DNA of 64,000 nt from Homalodisca vitripennis (lineage: Eukaryota > Arthropoda > Insecta > Hemiptera > Cicadellidae): the NCBI RefSeq assembly GCF_021130785.1, contig NC_060211.1, positions 121,717,001 through 121,781,000 on the forward strand. The letters are read 5' to 3'. Below, piece by piece: positions 51,247-64,000 of this stretch (the first letter of the stretch is position 1; each line of letters starts with the position of its first letter). The notes below the pieces were generated by a model, which was not told the DNA's origin, made no database searches, and saw nothing but the letters and a program-made list of their open reading frames with translations. The position numbers and the translations under genes were made by a program.

Positions 51247-54200
51247 TGAAATGAAGATTATTTAAGCATTAGAGAGGTTTTAGATATCTTTCCTAGAAAA
51301 TAGTTACACATTTTCTAATAATAATTTTTGCAAAAATAAAATAATATTGAAAAATGTGAAATTATTTACTTGTGACACTGAATTAAATGAAAGTTACTAG
51401 AGAGATCGGGTAAGTAAACTCATTATATTAGCGTGTCAGTGTAGTACTGTAACTTTTAATGGGAATACTATATGGCGTTGGAATTATAACTAAATACAAC
51501 GTCGTGTTATACATGGTGGTTCAGTTACAAACTGAGTTAAGGGCAGTTATTAATGATTTTAAAACATGTTTATATAGTGTGCTTGTTCACATCATATACC
51601 AAAATAAATAGTATTAATTTAAATGAAGTTATGAGGTGCTATGTTGAGAATTTGTTAGAAGAGTTGTCTAATTTTGATGAAAAGATTTATAATTTATCGA
51701 TCTTCTATGATTATAAATATTAAATTGTGTTGTAAAAGAAAAGAATACTAAATTTAATAATATTGTGATCCAGATAACAAGTTCGTATACCGACTGAGTT
51801 TAATTGTAATTGTTAATTCAAACAATAAGATTTAGAGCATAGGAGAGTTTAACTTAAAATTGACATTTCTTTGAACGATAATATTAAGCATTTCAAGACT
51901 CCCAAAGATGATAATAAAACTTATATTCAAAACCTAATATAACTACTTTATTAAAAATTTATACATAAATTAATATCATTGAAGACTTATATTATTATTT
52001 GTTTACATTTTTTCCCGTAATATATTCGTATTGTTCAGCCGCACCATAAGAATTTAAAGGAGAAACATATCCCATTTCTAATTCCTAGCCAATAATAGTA
52101 TTGCCATAGCTTAAATTCTTGAATATTGTTTAATTTGTGTTTAATTTAATAATTTGTATCAAATATATATTGTACTCCTCTATAGCATCAGTCGCAGGCC
52201 ATTTAGAATAGCTTGCCTAACTGAAAGGTGTTGTACCAGTTTTTATTTCTAAAAATCTTTGTGAGGTTTCTTTATTTGTATAATTTATTTATTTTCATGA
52301 TCCTGTTACTCCCTAGTGGTTAATGATATTTTCCCCGATGTTCTAGGATCTAATTTCTTGGCGATATTTTCCCTGCTGAACTTAGGAGCCGACATGATTA
52401 CCGGGAAAATCTTCGCACACCATGTCCGTAATATTTTGTATGATATTTTTATTATTAGAAATTAGCCTTTTCGTGCAAGGCTTAAATGAATTATAAAGTT
52501 AATTTTAAATAGTAATTTTTTTAACCTTAGGTAACTTTTTATTTGCAATATTGAAAAGGAATATATTTGATGCACTCTTTTCTGACTAGACCACGTTTTG
52601 AAAAATGTGTTGTCTTAATAAATGGATAATTTAGGCGCGATTTTTTTTTGAACGAGTTCGTGTTCTGTTCTTCAAGCCAGGTCGTTTTAGATTCGACTCA
52701 CTTCGGGTTCCTCACGTTTCCTGTGGCCTACACATATTTTAGTTCTAATGTCTAAGATTAGGCCTAATGTCAAGTTAAGCATCCCAATTTTGTCGCCTAA
52801 CATCTTCATTTTAAGGTAGCCAATTCTAATGGTTTATTAACGACTTAGTTTAGTACGCAGTATTTAAAAGAACATTGGAATTGCTAGGCCCATCCGCATT
52901 CTATCTTGGCGACAAGGTGGCAAGGTCTTATGTATATTTAACAACTAGAAGTATTGCGTGTAAGGCTCCTTGCCACAATTGAACATGCAAAGTAAAGTTT
53001 TCATTGTCTTGTATACTCGTATTTTACTACGACCTCAGACCAATGCGTTTCTTTCATTCTGTATATCTTAGTCGAATACAAAAATCACCACCTTTAATCT
53101 TGAAAGAAAGTTACATAATGTTACTTATAATGTAAAAAAGTTGCTTTAAATTTTCTACAACAGCTAAACACTTTCCAGAAAAGGTGACTTTGATGGTAAC
53201 TTTTCTAGCATAAAATCTTATCGAGCTAATGCAATATTGATCTGAATGTAATAATGTGTTATTTTATTTTCTTAAGCTGTAGTACAATACATTGCTCTAA
53301 TATCTACAATACATTGGAACAGCGTTTAGTAGTCTTGCTAAACCACTTATATTCCTAGTTTTTTTATATTAAATAATTGAATTAAAACAGATTATTTTAT
53401 TAGGTCTATTAGTAATACTTTTTTTACTGATTTTATAAGAAAATATTATTATTATTAGTATGTATTTACATAATATTGACATGATATCCTTAAAACAAGA
53501 GAGTGTAGAAAGTAATTTGCGTTCCAGATAGAATTGTACGTATTTTTAGCGGTCCATACAGTTGAAAGTTGACTAAGTTTCACCTTTCTGTAATGATCAG
53601 CCTTATGTACCGTCGAAGAGATATAATGGGTATTACCTGTATTTCTTGGGTAAAAAATACCCATTTGCGTAAAAGATATGCACAGATTCCTATTAGTCTA
53701 GAAATTAACCGTGCTTTGGTATAGAATATTATACTTCAATATTAAAGACTACTTCCAACAACTCGGTGAACAGTACCCGGCAATTTGCCGGTAGGCTTTA
53801 CTTGTTTATTACAAGGCGTTTCAATCTTTATAATAATTCCAAATAAAAAATATCTCTTAAAATAACAATTATATTTTATGTAAAACATGTTTTATACTAT
53901 TTGGTAACCTAATTGAACTTAAACTGTTTCATTAATATAGCTTTCACAGTTACTTACAAATATTTTCATTAACACGATTACAATAATCTACTAATAATAT
54001 TATATTCTTCATTGTATACGTTTATAAAAAACAAATAATTCGTTTTAGATTACAATTTAGATAACACACACTTCTGGTAGTCAGAAAAACAAGTAAAAAA
54101 AAATTTAGCACACAAATATAGCTAAAAGGCGAATGTGTCTTACAAAAGGTCATGAGTAACCAACACTTATGAATACTCATTATTGAACATAGTAATACTT

Positions 54201-54690
54201 AATGTATTAATTTGAGACATATTAGGATTTAAGGAAATCTTAATAGGAATGAAAGGTAAATGTGTTAGATGGTTAAGAAGTAAACGAGTTTATTTTGGAA
54301 GCAACGTGGACATGCTGCATTAAATTGCAAACTGGATGTAGAATTGTTTTGGCACTGCTTCATCTTTGTTCGAATAGCTAGATATTATTTTCTCCTAAAG
54401 TAGGCCTACTATATAATAATTTTTATCTTGTAATAATGACGCAAACTGAATAAAAATAGCAGTAGTGTGATGCAGTATTATTGTATAAACTAGAACTAGA
54501 GTTTACTAACCTAATAAATTTAGATATTTATTTGACGAATTTGAGACACATTAGTAATAACCAAATTACATTTACATACTACAGTATCTTAACTATTCAG
54601 AATAACTTAAAAATACACTTAGTGTTTATCATGTTATTATTAATAAAATAAATAGGTTGCCTTGAAATGACAAAAAGCTCAAGGAAGAAT
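51247..54690. other. No gene seen; mixed block at 52.2-53.1 kb
   Basis: The stretch 52300-53050 is less AT-rich, with segments such as GGAGCCGACATGATTACCGG and CTTCGCACACCATGTCCGTA that suggest a decayed mobile element. Neither ends nor coding motifs could be identified. The rest is AT-rich. Confidence 0.35.
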
Positions 54691-54776
54691 GACGACCACA
54701 CCATCTAGCGGAGAAGTGGTGCACTAATATGTCACACGTAGTTCATTATTTCTCCGTTGGAGTGCCTGGTGGTCGT
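54691..54776. repeat. Short imperfect inverted repeat (MITE-like)
   Basis: GACGACCACACCATCTAGCG with GAGA at 54691-54714 pairs with TCTCCGTTGGAGTGCCTGGT with GGTCGT at 54751-54776, apart from a few mismatches and a 2-bp length difference. Target duplications are not evident. Confidence 0.5.
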
Positions 54777-55255
54777 GACATTAAGTGAATTACAGATTAA
54801 AGTTACTAGAAAAAGATCAAAACTAATAAATTTGTAATTATACGAGATAAGTATGATAATATGGCATTCATCAAACAACAGGGTAGACTTTATATTTTAA
54901 TATTTTATTTCTTATTCAAAGTTTTGTTTTATTTAAAAAAAGTATTTTATATTATGTTAATCTGTATCTACTGTTATTATTTTATTTGTGTTACTTTATT
55001 ATATTACTTCATCATGGTTAACACTGTTATTTTTTATTAGTTAACCAAAAAATTTAAAATTATTAAAGATTTTTTTTACTTTAAGATATTATTATATTTA
55101 ATTAAGATATGTGACATTTTCTAAAGAATATTGAGTATACAACTTCCATATATAAATAGATGTAAAACATCATAATATACGTTTATAATATCAGAGCTGA
55201 ACGCAGGGCTGCTATTAAATGAAAGGTAGAACGTGATACATAATTTTGTATTGGC
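54777..55255. other. AT-rich sequence, no gene seen
   Basis: Nothing recognised. Confidence 0.5.
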
Positions 55256-55258
55256 ATA

Positions 55259-55319
<61 letters not shown>
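55256..55319. repeat. (TA)n microsatellite
   Basis: About 64 bp of TA with one G interruption near the left end. Confidence 0.95.
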
Positions 55320-55322
<3 letters not shown>

Positions 55323-55455
55323 GTAACATACATCCCGTACAAGAGAAAATAAATATTATTTTGGTACATTTACTTTTTGTAGGAAAAATCCACCTGAATT
55401 ATATTCGTAAAAAATCGCTCTCTATTCCTCTAACAACACTCATATGTAGATTTAC

Positions 55456-56042
<587 letters not shown>

Positions 56043-56044
56043 TA

Positions 56045-56980
56045 CAGTCGACTCTCGATAACTCGAACCTCAATAAGTCGAATTCTTTGATAACTCACAT
56101 TTTTTTTCCGTTCCCTTGAGAATACCTGCCTAAGTCGAAAAAAAACCATGCGTAACTCGAATTAATTTTGCACCCGAATTTTACCTAAATAACTCGAAGT
56201 GATAGAAAAATTACCTCTATAACTCGAAGTTCAGTAGATAAGTCGAAGTCTTTAAATACATTACCTCTACAACTCGAAATTTTCAGATCAACCCTCGCTA
56301 ACTCGAAGCTGAACTAGAACTAACGCATGAACTAGAACCAAGACTTCCTAACGCTGAAGCTGAGTGGACCATGATAAATAAAGAGCTCCCGAATTTCGAC
56401 TTTGATGATTTTGCAAATGTCGACGAGGGTGTTTCAGTCTACGGATCATTCATTATCGGACCAAGACATCATCGCAATTGTAACAAGTGAAGACGTCTTC
56501 TCTGATGATGACAATGACGACGGCATGGAGCAGCCACCGGACATCACAACCGAGGAAGCCAAGGCCGCAGTGTTCTCTGCTGTTGTTGTTATTGAGAACA
56601 TTATAGACTTAAATTTTGAAAAAAGCCTTAGGCAGACGAAGATTACGGATTATTTTCAAATTTGAATTGTAAGTACGTATGAATTGTAGGCATACATTGC
56701 AGTGTGACAGTAAGTACAAATGCTGTATGTAGTTACAGTACATACATTAGTTTTGTAAAGGATGTAGGGAATAAAAAACATAGTTTATTTGTACCTCTAT
56801 AACTCGAATTTCATTTTGTTTACCTCTGTAATTCGAATTACCTCTGTAAGTCGAATTACCTCTCTAAGTCGAATTTAGTGAAATATTACCTCTATAACTC
56901 GAACTATTCTTAAGTCGAACTATACGTAACTCGAAGAAAACAGCCGTTCCCTTGAAATTAGAGTTATCGAGAGTCAACTG
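56045..56980 (+). mobile_element. pogo/Tigger-type element, 936 bp, internally deleted
   Basis: The terminal inverted repeats are CAGTCGACTCTCGATAACTC with GAA at 56045-56067 and, reverse-complemented, CAGTTGACTCTCGATAACTC with TAA at 56958-56980 (21 of 23 identical). TA flanks both ends (56043-56044, 56981-56982). CAGT-starting ends with a TA target are characteristic of the pogo/Tigger branch. Subterminal regions are filled with a 9-bp motif TAA(C/G)TCGAA, about ten times at 56056-56310 and about seven times at 56805-56940, all in the same orientation. The element keeps only a transposase C-terminus, so it is non-autonomous. Confidence 0.9.
56330..56665 (+). pseudogene. pogo/Tigger transposase C-terminus, frameshifted
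   Basis: The first part (56350-56440) reads AEWTMINKELPNFDFDDFAN followed by VDEGV. Near 56430-56455 the frame shifts, and the second part continues from LSDQDIIAIVTSEDVFSDDD through an acidic run and TEEAKAAVFSAVVVIENI to the stop at 56665. The order of acidic patch, EEA helix and basic end is typical of pogo/Tigger transposase tails. The last residues are RQTKITDYFQI. QTKITDYF fits the PCNA-interacting (PIP-box) consensus Qxx[ILM]xx[FY][FY], a feature known from the Drosophila pogo transposase. The CENP-B-type DNA-binding domain and DDE catalytic domain are missing. Confidence 0.8.
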
Positions 56981-57023
56981 TAATAAGTTTGTGTTGTAAA
57001 AACATAGTTAATAATACCATAAG

Positions 57024-57037
57024 TTATATATATAAAA

Positions 57038-57072
<35 letters not shown>

Positions 57073-57116
57073 TGTATATATATATATATATATAACTGTG
57101 TATATATATATATATA
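57024..57116. repeat. Compound TA repeat with AACTG spacers
   Basis: Three TA runs are separated by AAACTG, AAACTG and ACTGTG, forming a small compound minisatellite just beyond the pogo-type element. Confidence 0.9.
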
Positions 57117-59484
57117 ATTCCTAGAATTTAGAAATGACTGTTCTATTGGCTTTGTCGCTGCTCTTCTGACAGGGCCAAACTAAACAAGTTCGTTCCATAG
57201 CTTTGACAAGCTGACTAAGCCTAACAGTCCAGTACTGGACGCCATGAGAGCAAAGTTACTAAATAATGATTCTTAAAATTTAAGAAAATACCTCTCACAA
57301 CCATTTGCTATACACATATATCTATAACTTACATACATTACCAATAAAAGTAACAATTTGTGCTTTCTTTTACACTATTATTGCCTTTTATATGAGCCTA
57401 ACATTGTCCTCTATCATAGGTACTTTTTATTATATGGAAATTTGGAAAGGTTATATTATACAGTATGGTCTTTGCTGAAACTAAATAAAGCATTTGACAC
57501 TCCAAAATACATTAAAAATACTTTTATAAGTTACCGTAGGTCTACACTTGATCCCAACTTCCAAACGTTTGAACCAATTATTCGGAAAAAAAACCAATAA
57601 CTTTAGGTAAAATTGTTTATGTTTTGTAAATGTTGTGTCTCGATAGTAGTTATATCGAGGTTTATAAGCCAATAAGTTTCCAGTATTATAGCTTTATAAT
57701 TGTTTACTTACTGTACAGTTTATCTAAATGGCTTAAATTTAATACATGAACAATGACATAATAGGTAACTGTTTGTGAATACTGAAAGTGCACTAATTAG
57801 TGGTAATTACATTAACCTAATACCTTTATTGTAATAATGCACTGATTGAAAAAGCAATACAAATTTTTGCCTAGGCTTCTTTCAGTTGAATTAGATGCAT
57901 AAAAGGTTTAATGTTAGTTTGGAATATACACTGAACTATGAAAATACTAGTGCTTATATGAATGATGTACTGTAAAATAATTCCAGGCTAACTCTAACAT
58001 GACTAAGAATCTGCTCCATCGTGTTGAAAGTCTTCTTTGCAAACTAGTAATAATTATAAATCAGTTATAAAAATTTGGATTTTTTTTCTAAAATGAAGCA
58101 CCTAGCATGAAGATACGTACAAACAGGTCTGAAAAAAATTAAAGAACTATAATTTATTCATTTTTCATTCTTTTATGGTAAAATATATCTCGATGAGATA
58201 ATAGTTTAGGACTGATTAAACTGAATTACCTGAAAGTGACTAATTAAGAATTAATGAAAATTCTTAATATAAAAGTTAAAGACGTCAGCTGTTACAGTCT
58301 GCAAAGTTACAGAAATATTTCCAATATTTGAAAGAAAATATTTTATATTTATTTATATTATTATTTATTTATTTATTTTTATATTTATTTATTTAGAATA
58401 TATTTATATATTTTTTTTATTTGAATATTTGAGTATTTGTATTATACTCAACATAAGGAAACATAAATTATGAAATTTTAGTTAAAATTCATTTGCAATA
58501 TAAAACAAAACATCTCCACCAAATTAGTTGTGTATATTCATTGGGTTGTAACTACTTATTATTATCAGATACGAATTGAATGATGTCCTACATTTAATTA
58601 GTATTCCTAGCAATACAAATATTTTAAATTAATCTGTTAATCGATGTAGTACATTGATAAAACATGTCTACATTGCATGCTTCATTATAATCCCAGGAAT
58701 TAGTAACAAAACAGAACTAGCTTCGCCCCTCTGGCACTTGAATACCGTGGATTCATAATGTGATAAACCACTTCCGGATTTTTCGATCATTAAATAATTA
58801 TGAAGTATCTATAATATCACTGGAATGCCACTTAGAAATATATTGAACAGTAAATGGAGTTTTGTTACGGGAAAACTCGAGAAGAAATGATCAAAATTGC
58901 TGTTTCTATATTGCGGTACAAAAAAATTCCAGTATAAATTTTTTAAATACTTAGAGGTTTTACTTTACTCATGGTTCATCTCTTCTAAATAGAATCATTT
59001 TATATTATTTTGGTAGCTGTTCACTACCTGTCTCGTACGTGGAAAGTATCAAGCTTGGTTAAACCAACGGGTACCCAATTAATTAATTAGGAATCAGCTT
59101 CTTGGAATCCAAAAGTAATAACAACTTTTCATTCTGTGGATTAGAAATTAATATGAACATCGTATGTGTATAACTGAATCAATATTAAACTTATACGAGG
59201 AAAACATGAGGTTGTTTTAATTTAAGGCTAACCGAAAAATTTAACAGAGAATATACAAATATTTTTAAAAGAAAAATGCGTACTGTATTTTCCTTCATAT
59301 ACATATTTTGCTAATATTATATGTATATTATTAGCAAAATGCCAGCCTCTCTTTATCCATACTATGTTATGAAAAAAAAATAATAATCAATATATTACAG
59401 TGTTAATTTAATACAAATAAGTACAATACTTACGAAACACAATAAATGATACGATCCTTTTATATTTACATTTAAAGCATAAAC
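57117..59484. other. AT-rich sequence, no gene seen
   Basis: The stretch 57120-57255 is slightly GC-richer without a recognised product. A TTTA-rich low-complexity run occupies 58340-58420. A small 36-bp hairpin lies at 59305-59340 (ATTTTGCTAATATTATATG and its complement). Confidence 0.4.
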
Positions 59485-59617
59485 TTTTTTTTTTTTTTTG
59501 AGGGAGAGGCAGGAAAAATGCAATTACGCACGCAGGTGGCCAGCCTGTAGTGTTGGACTCCCTAAAAGCGGGTTTACCCACTAAAAAACCTCCTCTACTC
59601 TTTAGGATTCTAACCAT
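59485..59617 (-). mobile_element. LINE 3' end with poly(A), minus strand
   Basis: A 15-T run at 59485-59499 is a poly(A) tail on the minus strand. Before it, the minus strand reads AGAGGAGGTTTTTTAGTGGG, TAAACCCGC, AGGGAGTCCAACACTACAGG, CTGGCCACCTGCGTGC and CTGCCTCTCCC. This order is that of insect LINE 3' untranslated ends as I recall them. The remaining body is under 150 bp, so the copy is strongly 5'-truncated. Confidence 0.55.
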
Positions 59618-62226
59618 ACACTGTTAATTAATAATAAGACAACGATAGTTAAAATTAGAAATCTTTCGTGTATTTTTAACACAAAAAGTATTATTATATT
59701 TCATTTTAACAACTAATTTTAACTATTAATTATAATACTAATACAAACTAAAAATTTTCTTATTGAAACGGTACGTAAAGACACATGTAATAAGCATTCA
59801 AAATATTTATAAACTAAGAATAATAATCCAATACCAATTTGATCCCTGTTTGCTGTAAGATGTACAGCCAGCTGGCAGCTGAACTCTATAATCAGATCAC
59901 GCTTGGAGATGCCTGTCTGTGTACCAATTAAATGCTAATCTATAAAGTTTGGAATCCAACTACTGCTTGCTTTTCTTCGGTTCCACAAGTCAAATATACT
60001 TTTCACGCCAGGAATTGTTAGGTAACTACCAACTTGAGGAATGCTCCACTGTTTGACTCGATCTCTATTTTATATAAAGTAGTGATCGATCGATTACAAA
60101 TAATAAAGTAAAAATACTGGCATGCTGAACACTACTACCGGTTTAAATAAACGAACATTGGAATAAAACAAAAGTCGAGTTTTAATAGAGCAACAATAGA
60201 AAATAATATTAAAATTTGCATCTGGTTAAAAATTTAAATATTTATTTAAAATTGGGATTGTATGGGGAGATATGTGAAATTGTACTATTTGAAATAGTTT
60301 TCAAAAGAGAATTGAACCTGAGTAAAGATATTTAACATTAATCATTGAAATTTACATACAAAACTTCCAGTATCATTCAAAATGTTCCCACGTCTTGGAA
60401 ACTTCCTAAAAATGAGTGACAGTTTAAATAACATTTATAACATTTTTAAGTTTTAAAATAAATATATAAGCGAAGGCTCATCTTATTCAACTGCATTCAT
60501 CTGTTTCCTAATTTCATTGAGTGGAATAAGATAATTACTACAGCTTCAAGGGCTAGACAGCGTAAAGTGAACCAAACTAAACAGGTGTCCACTTATGTAT
60601 TGCTGATAGCGCAATTTATAATATCTATTATTGTGGAATTAATACTAAACTAGTTAAAACTAAACAGCAGAAAACCTAACACTTTATAACAGAAAATGAA
60701 GAAAGCATTTATATTTTATAGGAAATACCGTTGAAATAATACGATTCACAGAGTACACACAGTATTATAAATAATTATGGTGTCACTTCTTTGTTACTGT
60801 TAGTAATAATACTACTGATAGTAGCATTGTTAACAATAATATCTACTGAACGGGAAAAAATATATTTCACGTTTATTCAGGTTCCAACACGGGGTGGCAT
60901 AGCTTATTCAAAGACTCTTAAATAGGCTTTGTGTATAACGAAAACAGTTTTTAAATGGATGCTAGACTACAACTTCAAGAGTTATTTTATGACATATGTG
61001 ACTTAATTAAATCAGAATAAACCAATGTGACACCTACTTCTTATGTCCTTCTAAGAAAACGTACATTCCAATACCATTGATAAGTCGCAATCGTAAATAG
61101 ATGTTTAATATTGACTGTTATCGATCTATGAAAGCTCAATTATTATAGACAATTTTGCTGAAGTGAGTAAATTTTATCAATTTCAATTATTCATATATGG
61201 GCACATAAATATATGAAAGTAGACATTATTGTAAAAACCGTACTTAGTTATCAAAAGAAAAATTAGTGGTCTCAGTTACATAACTACAAAACGTTCCCTA
61301 CGTAAACCACTGTACAGGTAAAAAGGCGCTTTAATCGAGCTTTGAGTCGCTTTGAATTAGCTTAGTCTTTGACACTCAAGAAGGCTGTTATTCAGTCAAA
61401 CACAAGCCTGTAATGAAATGTATACCTACGCCATGGGGTGTTCTGCGTTGGGTTGTTCGATATCTCTTTCTAACACGAGGTGTACTGTACAATTTCTCCC
61501 TTTAATTCTCATTACTGTTATATCATGGTCTATCCCAGAAACTTATACAGTATACTCTTACTGTTGCTATAGTACAGGACATACAAGTTTATGTTGTCTC
61601 ATAAACACTGTTGTTCGTGCACTTAGGATTGAGACATATTGTTTAAACATCACATCAATATCGAATATTAGTCTCTTGCGATATTACTAGTATTACAATA
61701 ATTAAATGGGATCTCTTTCAATGGTTAATTTATCATAATACCAAATAGGCAGTTTTTTATTAGTTTTGTCTCACACTGTTGTTATAAAGATACGGGTGAA
61801 TAAAATGCATAGGTCCATTACTTAAACGACCCCACCTAAGAAAACTCAACTCATTATTCATCTGTAGACCTCAAACTGCAATTTTAGATTACCATCGCAA
61901 GATTTCTCATGCAATAAACTGCCGAATTTTTAACCCAATTTAAAAAAGTAAAATTGAAACCCCCTCAAGTTGCGCATTATTCTAAAAGTCTTAATAAAAG
62001 AAAATTAACAGTGGAACTTGGAGGTCACTATTTAAAGCCAGTGTATGATCCTGACTAAACAAAATTTAAAATACCCTTATGCTAAAAAGCAACAAGATAT
62101 GATAAAGCTATCACAATTAAACTTGATTTAATGAATGATTTTGCATTATAACATTGAATAAATATTATAATATTAATGGAAATTTTAGTCATGTAAAAGC
62201 ACATTTGGCTTACGAACTTCAATGTT
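59618..62226. other. AT-rich sequence, no gene seen
   Basis: An open frame at 61418-61690 (90 codons, Cys/Ser/Thr-rich) has no recognised motif or signal. No RNA gene was seen. Confidence 0.4.
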
Positions 62227-62470
62227 TTATAACAGATTCTTAAGCTGCTCCCCGTCAACGGTCTGATAATGTCCTAACTTGTTGTAAAATAGAGAAGTAG
62301 CAAGTTGGAAAGTTATTCCTGCGGAACACTTTCAATTTCACGATTCGGTTTTTGAATCGTTCAGATTTGTGCATTTCGGTTTTTATTTATAAACGTTGTT
62401 TTCAATGTAGTCCCAAACACAATAATCTAACGATGATTGATTAGGTGACCTTGCAGGTCACTCCATAGTT
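62227..62470 (-). pseudogene. mariner-type transposase C-terminal remnant
   Basis: On the minus strand, after a stop at the position of the usual Trp of WPARSP (TGG to TGA at 62458-62460), the frame reads PARSPNQSSLDYCVWDYIEN followed by NVYK. This matches the WPxxSPDLxPxDFxLWxxLK block of mariner-type transposases, which holds the third catalytic acidic residue; that residue appears as Asn-Gln here rather than Asp-Leu. After further stops and a shift, LGHYQTVDGEQLKNLL near 62230-62275 fits the family's C-terminal RLxxCxxxxGxxxEhLL end. Everything upstream of the block is missing, and no inverted ends were found. Confidence 0.65.
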
Positions 62471-64000
62471 CCTCTTCAAATTTTTTAGACGTTTATTTAT
62501 TTTTAGTATCGGTCACTGTAGATACTGGTATTAACTAAGTTTAAGATAAAAACTAATATTAACTTTAAATTTTCCACAGTTTTATAAAATCTTATAATAG
62601 TAACAGCTAAGTTCCACCAAAAATTATTTTATATAGGTCTTTAAAACGATATATAATTTGACAGGGGTTTATATTTTAATTTTTAAATTGGGTCCACAAC
62701 TTAATATTTGGGGGGCACATACATATTTGATATTTATCATATTTAAGTTTTTTCCATTAAATTTACTGATATATTATAACCCTAAAGGAGGAAATAACTT
62801 TAAAACTAAAATGTTATTATTGGAGAATATAGCTTCAGGTAAATATTTGATAGATAACAAAGGTTTAACCGAAAATGCACCGGTATATAAAGTTTTAAAT
62901 GTAAAAAATATTATACTTTGATGGAGGTCACGGGTTGTTCTGGCTTCTATAGCTTTTGAACAATCTACTTTACCTGATATTGTAAAATAATTCTAATTTT
63001 CGTGTTTCAACATATAAAATAGTAAATGGTTTCACAGTAAATCATTCTGTATATTAGGGAACGTATAAATCAATACAATAGCGTCCTAGTCGACAAATCA
63101 TAATGTTATTAATGCGACCAAAATTGTGAGGTACCAAAATGAGAAGGAGTGAATTAAATAGAAAGCAATATAAAACAATTTTCATACTGAAATGTTCAAA
63201 GTCTTAGGATGGACTCTTAATGTAGCGAAACTTTAATAACTGATAAGTACAAAAAATGAGAACTGCAGGAATCAATAATTTCCAAAAGAACCTGTATGCT
63301 CCCTTCCAAAGCAATAATATTTGATAGTATAATTATTTAATTTGTAGAAATAATTTCAGTGACTAATGAAAATATAAAAGTAAATTTAAATATACAATAT
63401 TATAAAATATTATAACATACTATATTAATAAATAAAGGAAGTATACATGAATTAACACGAAGCAATATGTATCAAGAGTAAAGTTTGTAACACAATTACT
63501 GAACTCCTGTAAGGCTGTGAAACTGTGTTTGACTGTTGTCTCAACTTTGCTGTTAATGTTCTTCCGATACAAGAGTCTGGAAGCTATAGCCTTAATATTT
63601 TTCCGATATGATCAGCGATCATTAATCAAAAGAGTAACCACACTTCACGTTATGATAAGGTTCGGATATATTGTGATAAGCACTGTGCCAATATACTACA
63701 AAGTGAGAAAATACTACAAATAGAACATTATAAACAATATGATACATTACTGATGATACATTAAAACCCTTAATGAGCAAAGGGGAGCTAAGCTAATGAA
63801 TACTAATATTACGGTGATATATGATGGAGTCAAGTAAAACGTAGTATGACAGAATAATCTTCTCGATAAAATTTGTTAGAGATTATGTTTTCAGGTAGGG
63901 TTCGTTAAAATTTAAATCATTAAACGTTGTATTTTGTTATTTATATTTTCTATAGTAGTTTAATACTTTTTATATTCGAAAGTGCAATGGCATTGTTCAC
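62471..64000. other. AT-rich sequence, no gene seen
   Basis: Short frames at 62658-62921 and 63517-63723 have no recognisable motif. Confidence 0.45.

Noticed and set aside
52300..53050. LTR retrotransposon remnant
   Set aside because: The sequence has a mobile-element feel, but no LTR pair, primer-binding site, polypurine tract or gag/pol motif could be shown.

Overview
The window looks like gene-poor nuclear DNA from an arthropod, most likely an insect. It is strongly AT-rich, carries about ten long (TA)n microsatellites, has no long open reading frame, and holds decayed copies of eukaryotic transposon families: pogo/Tigger, Tc1/mariner, Helitron, jockey-like LINE and a tRNA-derived SINE. 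No intact protein-coding gene, rRNA, functional tRNA, operon or CRISPR array is supported. The stretch is either intergenic or inside a very long intron. Order and species cannot be fixed from what is here.

Layout. 0-9.7 kb: AT-rich DNA with a ~150-bp duplicated block (485-640 and 3045-3195), one copy of a dispersed GTCTGTCTG-type repeat, and TA tracts. 9.7-15.2 kb: two diverged direct copies of a ~1.1-kb segment flanking a 338-bp foldback (11181-11518) and a transposon-like terminus at 11970. 15-24.5 kb: a CpG-rich islet at 18.0-18.4 kb (the best candidate promoter/first exon), a SINE at 20.5 kb and a LINE reverse-transcriptase pseudogene at 23.7-24.4 kb. 24.5-39.6 kb: mostly featureless DNA, with a 290-bp-spaced tandem duplication at 27.8-28.2 kb, dispersed repeats at 34.2-34.7 kb and two slightly GC-richer blocks (30.9-31.4 and 35.0-35.2 kb).

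39.6-43 kb is the most structured part: a perfect 54-bp-arm palindrome around a TA tract, abutting a Helitron-like 5' end, then a broken Helitron N-terminal zinc-finger region, then a 1.77-kb tandem array of 143-bp units. 45.7-47.0 kb is a complete-ended 1333-bp Tc1/mariner-superfamily element with a broken transposase. 47.4-49.4 kb is a cluster of LINE/SINE 3' ends. 56.0-57.0 kb is a complete-ended 936-bp pogo/Tigger derivative that keeps only the transposase C-terminus, ending in a PCNA-binding-type motif. 59.5 kb has a LINE 3' end and 62.2-62.5 kb a mariner-type transposase tail.

No genes act together here. What can be read is the history of mobile elements and of repeat turnover (slippage at TA tracts, unequal exchange in the 143-bp array, inverted duplication). 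All identifications come from reading motifs by eye; no database search was run.
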